Origin: Pantoea allii
Lineage (GTDB): Bacteria; Pseudomonadota; Gammaproteobacteria; Enterobacterales; Enterobacteriaceae
Length of the DNA: 64,000 nt
Assembly: GCF_002307475.1 (NCBI RefSeq)
Contig: NZ_NTMH01000011.1
Coordinates: forward strand, 248,001-312,000
Reading direction: 5' to 3'
Within the stretch, counting starts at the first letter, position 1; each line of letters starts with the position of its first letter. The notes under the pieces are model-generated. The model worked only from the letters and a program-made list of their open reading frames with translations, was not told the DNA's origin and searched no databases. This document shows, piece by piece, positions 19,453-28,304 of this stretch. Position numbers and translations under genes: made by a program.

Positions 19453-20706
19453 ATGAATTATTTGAACGACATACAACACTATATTGAAAACAAACCTGCA
19501 CTTTCTGTTACTATTAACCTCGTTGTGTTGATCGTCGCGGGCCTGGTTGCGCATCTGATTTGTAAGTTTTTTGTGGTAAAAGTGGTGCGTAAGGTGTTTT
19601 TTAGTACCCATAAGAAACAGGTGCCGCTCGACAAAGATGTCAGGTTGTCTGAAAAAATCTCTAATTTCATTCCGGTTATCACCGTTTACTTTCTGCTGCA
19701 GTTTATGCCGGACTTGCCCGAGCACCTGTTAATCGCGATTAAGACTATCTGCGGCATTTTATTTATGGTTTACCTGTCGCTGTTTTTTAATGAAGTCCTG
19801 GAGATTATCAATATCTCCTATGTTAAAAAGTCGAAACGTAAAAATCATTCGATTAAAGGTTATATTCAGGTCGGCAAAATCCTGGTGCATATCATCTCGG
19901 CGATTATGATCCTGGCCATTATGTCGAATAAATCGCCAGTGATTATTATCTCCAGTCTCGGTGCGGTGGCGGCGGTGCTGATGTTGATATTTCAGCATAC
20001 CTTGTTGTCGCTGGTGGCGAATATTCAGCTGTCATCCAATGATGTGCTGCAGTTGGGCGACTGGATTGAAATCCCGGCGAACAACATCAGTGGTGAAGTG
20101 ATTGATATCGCCCTTCACACCATCACCATTCGCAACTGGGACAACACGCTTTCCCGTGTTCCCACCAAAACCTTTCTTACTGAAACCTATACCAACTGGC
20201 AGGCCATGTTCTCATCCGGTGCTCGCCGAATCATGCGCAGTTTTTACATTGATCAGACGTCGATAGGTTTTGTGGACCACGCCATGCTGGAGCCCATGAC
20301 GCAGATTCGCGGCATCAGTGAGCAACTCTCCAAACTTATGGATGGTCGGGAACTGAGTGCCGTAGGTGACCGCTGGTTTGTTGAAAACGGTATGACTAAC
20401 CTGATGATCTTCCGTCACTATCTTACAGCCTGGCTGGCTCAGCGAGATGACATCAAAAAAGACATGTATATCGTGGTGAGGTCGATGAAGCCTTCTTCTG
20501 AGGGGCTGCCCATTGAAATCTATTGCTTCACGTCATCAATTCTGTGGGTCGACTATGAAAATACTCAATCAACAATCTTCGAATATATCTATGCCATCGC
20601 TAACGTCTTTTCATTGCGCATCTACCAGCGCCCGTCAGGAAGCGACCTGAGTTTTCTGGCACAGGAACGTCAGCAACCGGCAACCCATAATGAAGCCCAG
20701 ACCTGA
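19453..20706 (+). CDS. YbdG/MscM-type mechanosensitive channel (MscS family)
   Basis: The predicted protein is 417 aa, close to E. coli YbdG (415). It has about five transmembrane helices (residues 20-205) and an MscS pore/beta domain with the marker GDWIEIP and a later IRNWDNTLSRVPT. The C-terminal domain with GLPIEIYCFT and RIYQRPSGSD is typical of the YbdG branch. It is an inner-membrane miniconductance channel expected to release solutes on hypo-osmotic shock. ATG 19453 is preferred (AGG about 12 nt upstream); TTG 19405 would add 16 residues. It is a monocistronic gene in an accessory-looking region. Whether it is the orthologue or a second paralogue cannot be told from this window. Confidence 0.88.
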   Translation: MNYLNDIQHYIENKPALSVTINLVVLIVAGLVAHLICKFFVVKVVRKVFFSTHKKQVPLDKDVRLSEKISNFIPVITVYFLLQFMPDLPEHLLIAIKTICGILFMVYLSLFFNEVLEIINISYVKKSKRKNHSIKGYIQVGKILVHIISAIMILAIMSNKSPVIIISSLGAVAAVLMLIFQHTLLSLVANIQLSSNDVLQLGDWIEIPANNISGEVIDIALHTITIRNWDNTLSRVPTKTFLTETYTNWQAMFSSGARRIMRSFYIDQTSIGFVDHAMLEPMTQIRGISEQLSKLMDGRELSAVGDRWFVENGMTNLMIFRHYLTAWLAQRDDIKKDMYIVVRSMKPSSEGLPIEIYCFTSSILWVDYENTQSTIFEYIYAIANVFSLRIYQRPSGSDLSFLAQERQQPATHNEAQT

Positions 20707-20990
20707 GAAGCCTTTGCCCTGCCTGCTCTTTTTCAGACGTGAGCAGGGCTAAACAAATTCGGTCCGCCAGGCTGTTCAGCCCCGCCTGGCGCTTATCGTT
20801 GGTGTATCGGACTTTCCTGAAAAATTGCGAATAAATACAACATTAATTATAAAAATCATTTATTTATTAATAAAATGCAAATGTTGATTACTTCACAAAA
20901 ACAACAAATATGACAGCCTTTCATTAAATTGAAACAATTCTGTCATGAAAAAAACGTATTCTGTTTGCTCCTGAAATCGAGGGTACAGAT
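20707..20990. other. Intergenic region with two G+C-rich hairpins
   Basis: CCTGCTC/GAGCAGG (20722-20747) and CGCCAGGC/GCCTGGCG (20765-20791) may end the channel transcript, although neither is followed by a clean T tract. The remaining 170 bp up to the next ORF is strongly AT-rich and should hold that ORF's promoter. Confidence 0.45.
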
Positions 20991-21194
20991 ATGATCATCA
21001 AAGCTAAAAACCTGAAGGATGCAGAAAACTTACTGCACTCAGGCATCAATAAGGTGGAGCTGGCATACGACATCGGTTGTGACGATTTCTTTCGTCTGGC
21101 AAGTCAGTGGTGCGAACGCGGTGCGCGCATCAGTAAAAGCCAACAGCATTTTGTCGTTTCAGTAAAAAACTTCCCCATCCCGCCCAACGATTGA
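20991..21194 (+). CDS. Hypothetical 67-residue protein
   Basis: I do not recognise this protein. It is 67 aa, mixed charged, with no signal peptide or membrane helix. It has two Cys (near residues 29 and 41) and a basic C-terminal half (SKSQQHFVVSVKNFP). The start ATG 20991 has GAGGG about 8 nt upstream. An AT-rich promoter-like region precedes it, and a good terminator follows at 21280-21303, which together support a real gene. It stands alone between a channel gene and the convergent yojI. Confidence 0.5.
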   Translation: MIIKAKNLKDAENLLHSGINKVELAYDIGCDDFFRLASQWCERGARISKSQQHFVVSVKNFPIPPND

Positions 21195-21279
21195 TTATAA
21201 CAAGCTCCCAACCTCACACCGCCTCCCTGTTGTTACGGCCAGGCACCGTGTGATTTCAAGCGCCAACCAGAACTTTTCT

Positions 21280-21310
21280 AAGCCGCTCATCACTGAGCGG
21301 CTTTCTCGTT
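21280..21310 (+). terminator. Terminator between the 67-aa ORF and yojI
   Basis: AAGCCGCTCA (21280-21289) pairs with TGAGCGGCTT (21294-21303) around a 4-nt loop, followed by a T-rich stretch. It sits between convergent genes and could serve both directions. Confidence 0.75.
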
Positions 21311-21399
21311 TCTCAGTGCCCCTGTCTGACGCTCGCCGCCGATGAGCAACGCGCTCAGCACGGTGTGACTGACTGAGCCTGAGACGATCTCAGCAAAAA

Positions 21400-23052
21400 T
21401 TATAAACCCGTATCGGTAAGCTTGACGGCATCCAGGCTGGCGTGATCGCGTTCGTTACCCGTTAACTCGTAGAGGACGCCATCGCGCATCTCCAGCAGGC
21501 GGTCGGCGTGGATAAAGTAGTGGTCATCATGGCTGATGGCAAAAACGGTTTTTCCTGCAGCCTGCAACGCGGGCAGTAACTCACGATAGAAAACCCGACG
21601 GAAATGCGGGTCCTGATCGGCGGCCCATTCATCCAGCAGCAGGACGTCGCGTTGCTCAGCGACGGCCAGCAGCAGCGCCAGCCTTTTACTCTGCCCTTTC
21701 GACAACTGCAAATTCAGTATTTTATTCCCTTCAATTTTCAGCTTGTCCTGCATTTTGAGCTTTTCGAGCCATTGCTGAACCCGGCCAGGCGAAGCGGGAT
21801 CGCCTTTGCTGTCTATCAGACGGTCAAACAAATGCACATCGGTGAAGACCGCTGAGAAGTGTTTACGCCAGCTATCAAGGTCGCTGACATCAACCGGTTT
21901 GCCGTCTATTAGCAAGCTGCCGGACTGAGGCCGATAGAGTCCTGTGAGTAACATGGCCAGTGTCGATTTCCCACTTCCGTTACCGCCAATTAAAAACACC
22001 AGCTCGCCACGATGAAGCGTTAAATTAATCGGCCCGACCTGGAAACCCTTCTCCCCGTAGTGAAAGGTGATATCACGCAGCTCAAGAGTTTGCCACGCGG
22101 TGTCGCCAGAAAAGGCAGGAAAGTCCGGCTCATACGGGGCGAGGTCAAAGCTGTTGAGTTTGCGAAAGGCGACCTGAGCACTGAGTAGCGTTGGAAGTGC
22201 CCCAACCGCTGACAGCAGTGGCGTGCGCAGAAACAGCAACGTCAGGGAAAAGGTGGCTGCCACCGCCGTATTGGCCCATCCCAGACTGTTGGCCATGAAA
22301 AATACCATGCCAATCGCGCCAAGCATCATGATGTTTGACCAGTTAACGGCACTGAGATGAAAGGTATCGGCACGCACGATATGGTGCCGGTAATCACTGG
22401 CATCCTGCTGATATACCTTGTCGTAGATCAGTCTGGCGCGCTCACGGTTAAGCTGGAGCTCTTTGCGTCCCTCTATGACGGTCTGGTAATCGCGATACAG
22501 GTTGTCTTCAACATCCCGTAATTTTGCCATGTGCTGATAGACCCGCGACACCAGCATCCAGCCGCCTGCTATCGTCACGACCAACCAGCCGCTGGTCACC
22601 AGTAACATCTTCGGGGACAGCCAGGCAAGATAGAGTGCCGATCCCAGCGTGATAATGATTCCCTGAATTAACTCGGGCAAACGAACAAAAGCAAGGGTGA
22701 TGGCCCGTACATCGCTGGTTAATCCCGCCAGCAGTTGTGCGCTACCAATCTGTTCGATGCGCTCCACGCGCGTGTCCAGGATGCGCTTGATAAATTCACC
22801 ACGCATACGCCAGACAAACTGATGGCCCAGCCAGGTCAGTGCCAACTGCGAGGCCAGCGTTACCGCCATCAACATAACCACCTGGAACAGGAACGCGGGC
22901 AGGACCGTCAGGGAGGTATTAATCGCGACAATCATCTCGCTATTAATAAACGCGATCATGCCAATACCTAACGCGGCACTCAGTAGCGTGAGCAGAATTA
23001 CGCCAATAAAAGGCCAGCGATACTGGCGAAAAACCACATTTAACAGTGCCAT
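21400..23052 (-). CDS. yojI: Cyclic-peptide-type ABC exporter YojI
   Basis: The predicted protein is 550 aa, a fused half-transporter. A six-helix membrane domain (about residues 1-310) is followed by one ABC ATPase domain with Walker [10 protein letters not shown] (near 365), the signature-like LSKGQSKR and Walker [14 protein letters not shown]. The Trp after DE and the LSKGQ signature are typical of the YojI/PvdE group. E. coli YojI exports microcin J25 together with TolC; relatives act in siderophore or cyclic peptide export. AAGG precedes ATG 23052. It lies downstream of alkB on the same strand, but a promoter with a Fur-like box overlaps its 5' region. Confidence 0.93.
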   Translation of the reverse strand: MALLNVVFRQYRWPFIGVILLTLLSAALGIGMIAFINSEMIVAINTSLTVLPAFLFQVVMLMAVTLASQLALTWLGHQFVWRMRGEFIKRILDTRVERIEQIGSAQLLAGLTSDVRAITLAFVRLPELIQGIIITLGSALYLAWLSPKMLLVTSGWLVVTIAGGWMLVSRVYQHMAKLRDVEDNLYRDYQTVIEGRKELQLNRERARLIYDKVYQQDASDYRHHIVRADTFHLSAVNWSNIMMLGAIGMVFFMANSLGWANTAVAATFSLTLLFLRTPLLSAVGALPTLLSAQVAFRKLNSFDLAPYEPDFPAFSGDTAWQTLELRDITFHYGEKGFQVGPINLTLHRGELVFLIGGNGSGKSTLAMLLTGLYRPQSGSLLIDGKPVDVSDLDSWRKHFSAVFTDVHLFDRLIDSKGDPASPGRVQQWLEKLKMQDKLKIEGNKILNLQLSKGQSKRLALLLAVAEQRDVLLLDEWAADQDPHFRRVFYRELLPALQAAGKTVFAISHDDHYFIHADRLLEMRDGVLYELTGNERDHASLDAVKLTDTGL

Positions 23053-23083
23053 AAAACCTTACCAGACATGAAAATCAGCCAGC

Positions 23084-23119
23084 AGTGTAAAGTGATGGCA
23101 AATGATAGCAATCGTTATT
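23084..23119 (-). promoter_or_regulatory. Candidate yojI promoter with a Fur-like box
   Basis: On the minus strand TTGCTA (23111-23106) and TACACT (23089-23084) are separated by 16 bp. The sequence at 23100-23119 (AAATGATAGCAATCGTTATT) resembles a Fur box but is interrupted by three extra bases, and it covers the -35. It is a plausible iron-responsive promoter, unproven. Confidence 0.4.
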
Positions 23120-23137
23120 CGCACCTTGTGCGACGGG

Positions 23138-23779
23138 CTAAAACGCCCGTCGGAAAGTGAGGTTATAGCGAAAGGCGCCGGTGAGCGGATGGATACCGGC
23201 CTTAAGCGGTAAGATACCGTGATAGCGCAGGCGCGAAGGCCCGCCCCAGACCACCACATCGCCATGTTCCAGCAAAACCCGCTGAGCATGGTCACTTCGC
23301 TCAAAGCCACCGAACTGGAAAACCGCGGGTAAGCCCAGGGAAACGGAGACAATCGGCTGGCGCAAATCTTTCTCATCCTTGTCCTGGTGCAGCGTGAGCT
23401 TAGCGCCGGGCTCATAGCGGTTAAGCAGGCAGGCATCCGGATTAAACCCCGGAAAGCCGGCTTCTTCAGCGGATTGTCGGGCCAGCAAACGAAACGCGTC
23501 CGGCATAGCTGGCCACTGACGCTGACTGCTGCTGTCCTGCTCGCTATAGCGGTAGCCGCGTGCGTCCGTAGACCAGCCGAAATCGCCGCAGTTGGTCATC
23601 GCAACCGACATGCGATGACCAACTGGTGTAATGCGGTGTTCAAACGGATTTTGCGCGGCAATCGCCATCATCGCCTGGTACAGTGCTTCCGCCTCATCGC
23701 GGGCGCGGCGGCGTAAAATTACCGCGCCCTCAGCCAGCGGTTCCTGCCAGGGTGAGGCGTCACTAAACAGATCCAGCAT
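23138..23779 (-). CDS. alkB: DNA repair dioxygenase AlkB
   Basis: The predicted protein is 213 aa, an Fe(II)/2-oxoglutarate dioxygenase that reverses 1-methyladenine and 3-methylcytosine in DNA and RNA by oxidative demethylation. The catalytic residues fall at the same numbers as in E. coli: His131, Asp133 and His187 bind iron, and Arg204 and Arg210 bind 2-oxoglutarate. It begins 14 bp after the apbE stop. In E. coli alkB is the second gene of the ada-alkB operon, whereas here ada is absent from this position. An 8-bp hairpin overlaps the stop codon (CGACGGGC/GCCCGTCG, 23131-23152). Confidence 0.95.
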   Translation of the reverse strand: MLDLFSDASPWQEPLAEGAVILRRRARDEAEALYQAMMAIAAQNPFEHRITPVGHRMSVAMTNCGDFGWSTDARGYRYSEQDSSSQRQWPAMPDAFRLLARQSAEEAGFPGFNPDACLLNRYEPGAKLTLHQDKDEKDLRQPIVSVSLGLPAVFQFGGFERSDHAQRVLLEHGDVVVWGGPSRLRYHGILPLKAGIHPLTGAFRYNLTFRRAF

Positions 23780-23793
23780 AGATGTTCTCTCTG

Positions 23794-24831
23794 TCAGTCA
23801 GATGGAATAATAAAAGCGGAAAACTGGGGCGACATCCAGCTGACAAAGTTGTCTCCTTGCTTGCTGATTAAGTACACCGCCAGTTTCTCTTTGATTGCCA
23901 GCGCTTTGGCCTTTTCAGTGCCCAATACCATTAATCCTGTATCCCAACCATCGGCTTCCAGCGCGGTGGTGGCAATCACGGTCGCCGACACCAGCTTATG
24001 GTCGATTGGCCGCCCCGTAGCAGGATCGATGATGTGTGAAAGTCGTTTGCCATCCAGTTCATAATAGTTGCGATAGCTGCCTGAGGTACTGATACCGTGC
24101 CCCTGCAGATCGACCCGCGCCTGAACGGCATTTTCCCGGTCGGTCGGTTTCTGAATCGCCACCCGCCACGGCTGGTTCTGCGCATTCATTCCACGCGACA
24201 AAACAGCGCCGCCCACCGAGACCAGATAATTATTAATGCCTTCCTGCTCCATCAGGCGCGCCAGATGGTCCGTTGCAAAACCTTCTCCCACCGTGGAGAG
24301 GTCAACATATAAGCCTGGCAGATCTTTTTGCAGCCACTGCCCTTCTCCTCCCTGAATCACCCGCAAATGTTGCAAGCCAGTCAGGGCTCGGGCCGCGGCG
24401 ATCTGCTGATCGTCAGGAATATGGCTGGGCTGCTTATCGGGACCAAAGCCCCATAAATTAACCAGCGGACCGACGGTAATATCCATGGCCCCTGCGGTTT
24501 TCTTGCCGATTCGCAGGGCAAGCGTCACGATATCAGCCATGTTTTCACTCACTGGCTGTGGCGTCGTGGCACGGCTCTGATTAAAGCGCGACAGCACAGA
24601 GGTGGGCTTCCAGGTTGAGAGTTCCGCATCATCGGCATCAAGCCGTTGCTGAATGCGCTGCTGGAGCACGGCTTTACGTCCGGCATCAACCCCTGCCAGG
24701 CTAACTCGCCACACCGTCCCCATTGTTTTCCCTTCCAGCACCATGGCGTCTTGCTCTTTTGACGACGGGTTATCACACCCTGCCAGCAGCACCATTGCGG
24801 CCACTAACAGCAGATTTATCTTAAAGGTCAT
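23794..24831 (-). CDS. apbE: FAD:protein FMN transferase lipoprotein ApbE
   Basis: The predicted protein is 345 aa and attaches FMN to Thr in target flavoproteins (e.g. Nqr/Rnf subunits) on the periplasmic side. The lipoprotein signal ends in LLAGC with Cys19. Asp follows at +2, the Lol-avoidance residue, so it should stay in the inner membrane. Family motifs GKTMGT, DGAMDITVGPLVNLWGFGP, DLSTVGEG and the metal-binding ALEADGWDTGLMVLG are intact. ATG 24831 is preferred over the adjacent TTG 24834. It is probably co-transcribed with alkB. Confidence 0.94.
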   Translation of the reverse strand: MTFKINLLLVAAMVLLAGCDNPSSKEQDAMVLEGKTMGTVWRVSLAGVDAGRKAVLQQRIQQRLDADDAELSTWKPTSVLSRFNQSRATTPQPVSENMADIVTLALRIGKKTAGAMDITVGPLVNLWGFGPDKQPSHIPDDQQIAAARALTGLQHLRVIQGGEGQWLQKDLPGLYVDLSTVGEGFATDHLARLMEQEGINNYLVSVGGAVLSRGMNAQNQPWRVAIQKPTDRENAVQARVDLQGHGISTSGSYRNYYELDGKRLSHIIDPATGRPIDHKLVSATVIATTALEADGWDTGLMVLGTEKAKALAIKEKLAVYLISKQGDNFVSWMSPQFSAFIIPSD

Positions 24832-24979
24832 CAATATTCATCCGTAACAGGTAATTTATGCATATTTCAAAGCACAAACACTAAGTAAAGTAACTTAAAT
24901 ATGGTTGATAAAACTTATGCGTTCTACCAGACTAGCTCGTTCCGCTCGATCTTGAGGGCGTCAGAAAAAGGAGTAACAG

Positions 24980-25093
24980 ATGATTTTATTAATCCTTGCC
25001 GCTGCGTTGGCCCTGTTCGTATTAGGAAGTTATAAAACGTGGCAGCAGCGTCGAAACCGCAATGTGGCGACAGCCTATCTGCGCCGCCGTTGA
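24980..25093 (+). CDS. Small single-span membrane protein (37 aa)
   Basis: I do not recognise this protein. The 37-codon ORF starts at ATG 24980 behind an excellent ribosome site (AAAAGGAGTAACAG). It encodes an N-terminal hydrophobic helix (residues 2-17, Leu/Ala/Ile rich) followed by a strongly basic tail with several Arg and Lys ending in RRR. This topology suggests a small inner-membrane protein with the tail in the cytoplasm. A weak promoter-like pair (TTGATA 24905-24910, CAGACT 24928-24933) lies upstream. It is divergent from apbE. Confidence 0.6.
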   Translation: MILLILAAALALFVLGSYKTWQQRRNRNVATAYLRRR

Positions 25094-25238
25094 TCGCCTC
25101 TGCACCATTTAAGGTCATCCGCCCCTTTATCCGCGCGCTATTGTAGCAAGATCCCCTGTTTTTCCGTGGCTATGAGAGCGGTCGGACTGGCACGATTCCT
25201 GCACCAGTTATATCGTCTGATTTGCTGAGAGGTGTGGG

Positions 25239-25391
25239 ATGGAGAAGACAGAGACTGCGATGACTACGATGCAAAACTGGTTGAGTTTTGCTGCATTCAC
25301 CTTGTCGGGTGTGGCATTCGAGGGGGCGAGATATGGCAACGTTATCGTGCCGCAGGATGAAACTGGGCCAGAACAGATAACGAATGAATAA
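25239..25391 (+). CDS. Hypothetical small protein (50 aa)
   Basis: I do not recognise this protein. The 50-codon ORF starts at ATG 25239 with GAGAGGTG upstream; internal ATGs at codons 8 and 11 are alternatives. A moderately hydrophobic middle (about residues 13-27) is followed by an acidic, polar C-terminus. It ends 4 bp before the ompC terminator hairpin, which would also serve this ORF. The ribosome site and terminator support it, but the short length leaves doubt. Confidence 0.4.
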   Translation: MEKTETAMTTMQNWLSFAAFTLSGVAFEGARYGNVIVPQDETGPEQITNE

Positions 25392-25394
25392 AAC

Positions 25395-25418
25395 CAGGGA
25401 GCGCATTTGCGCTCCCTG
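25395..25418 (-). terminator. ompC terminator (shared)
   Basis: A perfect 10-bp stem (CAGGGAGCGC 25395-25404, GCGCTCCCTG 25409-25418) with an ATTT loop lies just after the ompC stop. On the minus strand it is followed by GGTTTTATT. Being symmetric, it may also terminate the plus-strand 50-aa ORF. Confidence 0.85.
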
Positions 25419-25424
25419 TGACTT

Positions 25425-26552
25425 TTAGAACTGGTAAACCAGCCCTACGCCCACCACGTCGTCGGTATTAATTCCCGCCGCTTTGGTGAAGTCGTTGTCG
25501 TCCAGTAAGTTGATTTTGTAATCAACATAGGTCGACATGTTTTTGTTGAAGTAGTAAGTCGCACCGACGTCGACGTATTTCTTCAGATTCTGCTTGCCCC
25601 AGTTCTGCACATCGGTACCGCGTGAGTTCACGTAGGCCAGAGAAGGACGCAGACCAAAATCAAACTGGTACTGAGCCACTAATTCCCAGTTATCCGCTTT
25701 ATCCGCATAACCATAAGCCGTATTCGGCTGGTTACGGCTGGTGCTGTCACCGAAGCTGGTCGCGTTATACGACCGGGTATACATCGCAGCCAGATAAATA
25801 TTATTGGCATCATATTTCAGACCGCCGGTATAAGCTTCCGCTTTATCACCGCGTCCCAGGATACCCGCAGCATTACCATTCTGGTTGCTGGTACGATCGG
25901 ACTGGAAGGTTGCGGCACCAATACCGAAACCGGAACCCAGATCATAGGTGGTGCTCAGGCCCCAGCCGTCGCCGTTTTCACCCAGCACATCACGACCACC
26001 GCTCGCTTCCGTTGGGTTGTCATTTTTGCCCTGATACTGGACGGCAAAGTTCCAGCCATCGACCAGACCGAAGAAGCCGTTGTTACGATAGGTCGCCATG
26101 CCGTTGCCGCGCTGGAACATAAAGTTGTCCGCGCCATAAGTATCACCACCAAACTCTGGCAGAACGTCGGTCCATGCGCCGATGTCATAAGCCACGCCGT
26201 AGTTGCGACCATAGTCAAATGAACCTGCATCGCCAAACTTCAGCCCTGCAAAGCCAACGCGGGTATAGCTGTCAGCCGTGCCTTGTGCCTCAGAATTGTT
26301 GAGTGCGGCCTGGTATTCCCACTGGCCATAGCCACTCAGTTGATCGGTGACCTGGGTTTCACCCTTGAAGCCAAAACGGACATAGGACTGGTCGCCATTG
26401 GCGCTGTCGTTATCCGAAAAATAGTGCAAACCGTCTACTTTGCCGAACAAATCTAATTTATTGCCGTCTTTATTGTATATTTCAGCCGCATTTGCCGATC
26501 CCGCTGCTGCCAGTAATGCAGGGATCGCCAGGGAGAGAATGTGACGCTTCAT
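25425..26552 (-). CDS. ompC: Outer membrane general porin OmpC
   Basis: The predicted protein is 375 aa, a trimeric 16-strand beta-barrel porin. The signal peptide ends in ...GSANA with the mature start [19 protein letters not shown]. Loop 3 includes the constriction motif PEFGGDTY, and the protein ends with the C-terminal Phe required for Bam assembly (GLVYQF). ATG 26552 follows AGAGGGTAAT; the longer frame upstream is non-coding. It is named OmpC rather than OmpF by its position next to micF and rcsD-region synteny. Two OmpR-like boxes lie upstream, pointing to EnvZ/OmpR control. Confidence 0.93.
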   Translation of the reverse strand: MKRHILSLAIPALLAAAGSANAAEIYNKDGNKLDLFGKVDGLHYFSDNDSANGDQSYVRFGFKGETQVTDQLSGYGQWEYQAALNNSEAQGTADSYTRVGFAGLKFGDAGSFDYGRNYGVAYDIGAWTDVLPEFGGDTYGADNFMFQRGNGMATYRNNGFFGLVDGWNFAVQYQGKNDNPTEASGGRDVLGENGDGWGLSTTYDLGSGFGIGAATFQSDRTSNQNGNAAGILGRGDKAEAYTGGLKYDANNIYLAAMYTRSYNATSFGDSTSRNQPNTAYGYADKADNWELVAQYQFDFGLRPSLAYVNSRGTDVQNWGKQNLKKYVDVGATYYFNKNMSTYVDYKINLLDDNDFTKAAGINTDDVVGVGLVYQF

Positions 26553-26680
26553 TTTATTACCCTCTGTTATGTGCCTTTTATATTTGCCACTGCAAACCGA
26601 TGGTAATATCGGTCGGCAAACCATTGTTGTTTCATAGCGAGTAATAATCCATCGTAAAAATGCTACTAAATTTCCGAAAC

Positions 26681-26717
26681 TGTTTCATAATCTGTAAAAT
26701 TTATTTCCACATGTAAA
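26681..26717 (-). promoter_or_regulatory. Candidate OmpR-binding boxes of ompC
   Basis: On the minus strand TTTTACAGATTATGAAACA (26699-26681) closely resembles the E. coli ompC C1 box. A second TTTACATGTGGAAATA (26717-26702) lies directly upstream. Tandem OmpR sites 130-165 bp before the start codon are expected for ompC. Confidence 0.6.
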
Positions 26718-26872
26718 TAACACGGAACTTATTAGCCGCACAGAGTGATAAAAAATAAAGCACAAAATGATAATCAAATCGAAAATAATAGTTATCAGGA
26801 TGATTTTAATGGGAATATTCCTAAGCACTCAATGGTAAAACTTATTGCGCCCCAGCCAATATACTTACTCCC

Positions 26873-26962
26873 GCTATCATCATTTATTTCTTATCTTCAT
26901 TCACCCCGAATGATTTTTTTTTACCCTTATATATCGCCGGGCTTATTGCCCGGCTTTTTTTT
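26873..26962 (+). ncRNA. micF: MicF antisense small RNA
   Basis: The RNA is divergent from ompC, at the position of E. coli micF. Its 5' end GCTATCATCATT equals the E. coli MicF 5' region that pairs with ompF mRNA. It is about 90 nt and ends in a terminator hairpin (GCCGGGC 26936-26942, GCCCGGC 26948-26954) with an eight-T tail. A -10 TATACT at 26860-26865 lies 7 nt before the expected start. ATTGCGC...GCCAATA just upstream weakly resembles a SoxS/MarA/Rob site. The middle of the RNA has diverged. It should act with Hfq to repress ompF, which is not in the window. Confidence 0.85.
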
Positions 26963-27137
26963 GCCTGATCGCCTCTGCTCTGGTTTCATACGCGCTAAAT
27001 AGCCTTGATTATTGCCGCTTTTATCACCAAATTTATTTGTTGATTTAAGAAAATATAGTGCGTCAGCAGGTAAGGCTTATCAGATAATTAGTCACTTAAT
27101 GAAACTATAACAGGCCGCCCGATTCGGACTGGCGATA

Positions 27138-28304
27138 TTAGCGCTCGCGCATCGATTCTTTGACTTTATTCAACGGCTTAAGCAAATAGTCCATTACGGA
27201 TTTTTGTCCCGTCTTAATCTCAACGTTCGCCACCATACCAGGAACAATCGGGAAGCGCCGTCCCGCCCGATTCGTCAGCTCCGCTTTTTGCGTACGCACA
27301 TAAACCCGGTAATAGAACTGGTCGCGCTTGACCTCATCCTGCAAGGTGTCAGGAGAAACGGTTTCCACCACGCCCGCTAAGTCACCGTAAATCGACGAGT
27401 CATAGGCGGTGACTTTGACCACCGCGGCCAGGCCGGGCCGGATATAGGCGATATCACGAGGATTAATGCGGGTTTCAATCAACAATTGATCTTCCAGAGG
27501 AACGATCTCCATTATCTTTCCGCCCGGCTCAAGTACCCCGCCGACTGTCGTAACCTGAATATCCTTCACAATCCCACGTACCGGTGAATAGAGCGTCGCG
27601 CGCGTCAGCTGATCTTCTTTGCCTGCGGCGACCTGAAGCTGGGCGTCCAGTTCAGCATTGTTTTTTACCTGCTCTTCATGAGCACGAACCAGATAGTCGT
27701 TACGCGCCTCATCGATCTTACCGCGCAGATCGCTTACCTGGCGGCGCAGGCGGATCACTTCTACCTGCCCTGCTGCCCCCTTAGCCACCAGCGGTTCAGT
27801 TAAACGCAGCTCATCCTGTACCAGCCGTAAAGACTGTTGCAGATTACTGATGGTTTCGGTCAGATTACGGCGGCGCGACTCATACAGTTGCCTCTCGCGC
27901 GCCACCAGTTGCGGCTCTTTCTGCGTCTCTGCACTGAAGGTAAGCGGAATCCCCGACAGTTCAGCGTTGAGCCGTTCTGAGGACGCACGCAGCGTGCGCA
28001 CTCTGGCTTGTACTTCGCCAAAGTTTGACTGAAAACGGGTGGGATCAAGCGTGGCCAGTATCTGGCCCTTTTCGACGATATCGCCCTCATGCACATTGAG
28101 CTGCTTAACGATGCCGCCGTCCAGGCTGTCAATCACCTGTGCGCGGGTGGATGGCGTGACCTTTCCGGTGCCTACCGTGACCTCATCAAGAATCGCCATG
28201 TGCGCCCATACAAGAAAAATGGCCAGCGCCGCCGTACATAACCAGATGATTGCCGACGTACGCCGTTCATGTTTGGCCAGATCTTTGTCCATCACCACGC
28301 TCAT
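27138..28304 (-). CDS. bapD: Type I secretion membrane fusion protein (HlyD family; BapD-like)
   Basis: The predicted protein is 388 aa, the periplasmic adaptor linking the ABC exporter to the TolC-like outer-membrane channel. It has one N-terminal transmembrane helix (about residues 18-36), a lipoyl half-motif (VTPSTRAQVIDSLDGGIVKQLNVHEGD), a long helical hairpin (about 90-240), the second lipoyl half, and a C-terminal beta-barrel domain. ATG 28304 overlaps the bapC stop by 4 bp (ATGA), so translation is coupled. Gene order (adhesin, TolC-like, ABC, adaptor) matches Salmonella bapABCD; names are given by that resemblance. Confidence 0.88.
   Translation of the reverse strand: MSVVMDKDLAKHERRTSAIIWLCTAALAIFLVWAHMAILDEVTVGTGKVTPSTRAQVIDSLDGGIVKQLNVHEGDIVEKGQILATLDPTRFQSNFGEVQARVRTLRASSERLNAELSGIPLTFSAETQKEPQLVARERQLYESRRRNLTETISNLQQSLRLVQDELRLTEPLVAKGAAGQVEVIRLRRQVSDLRGKIDEARNDYLVRAHEEQVKNNAELDAQLQVAAGKEDQLTRATLYSPVRGIVKDIQVTTVGGVLEPGGKIMEIVPLEDQLLIETRINPRDIAYIRPGLAAVVKVTAYDSSIYGDLAGVVETVSPDTLQDEVKRDQFYYRVYVRTQKAELTNRAGRRFPIVPGMVANVEIKTGQKSVMDYLLKPLNKVKESMRER

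Noticed and set aside
26745..27002. 85-codon plus-strand ORF over the micF region
   Set aside because: It overlaps the whole small RNA and its terminator, with no ribosome site; the RNA explains the conservation.
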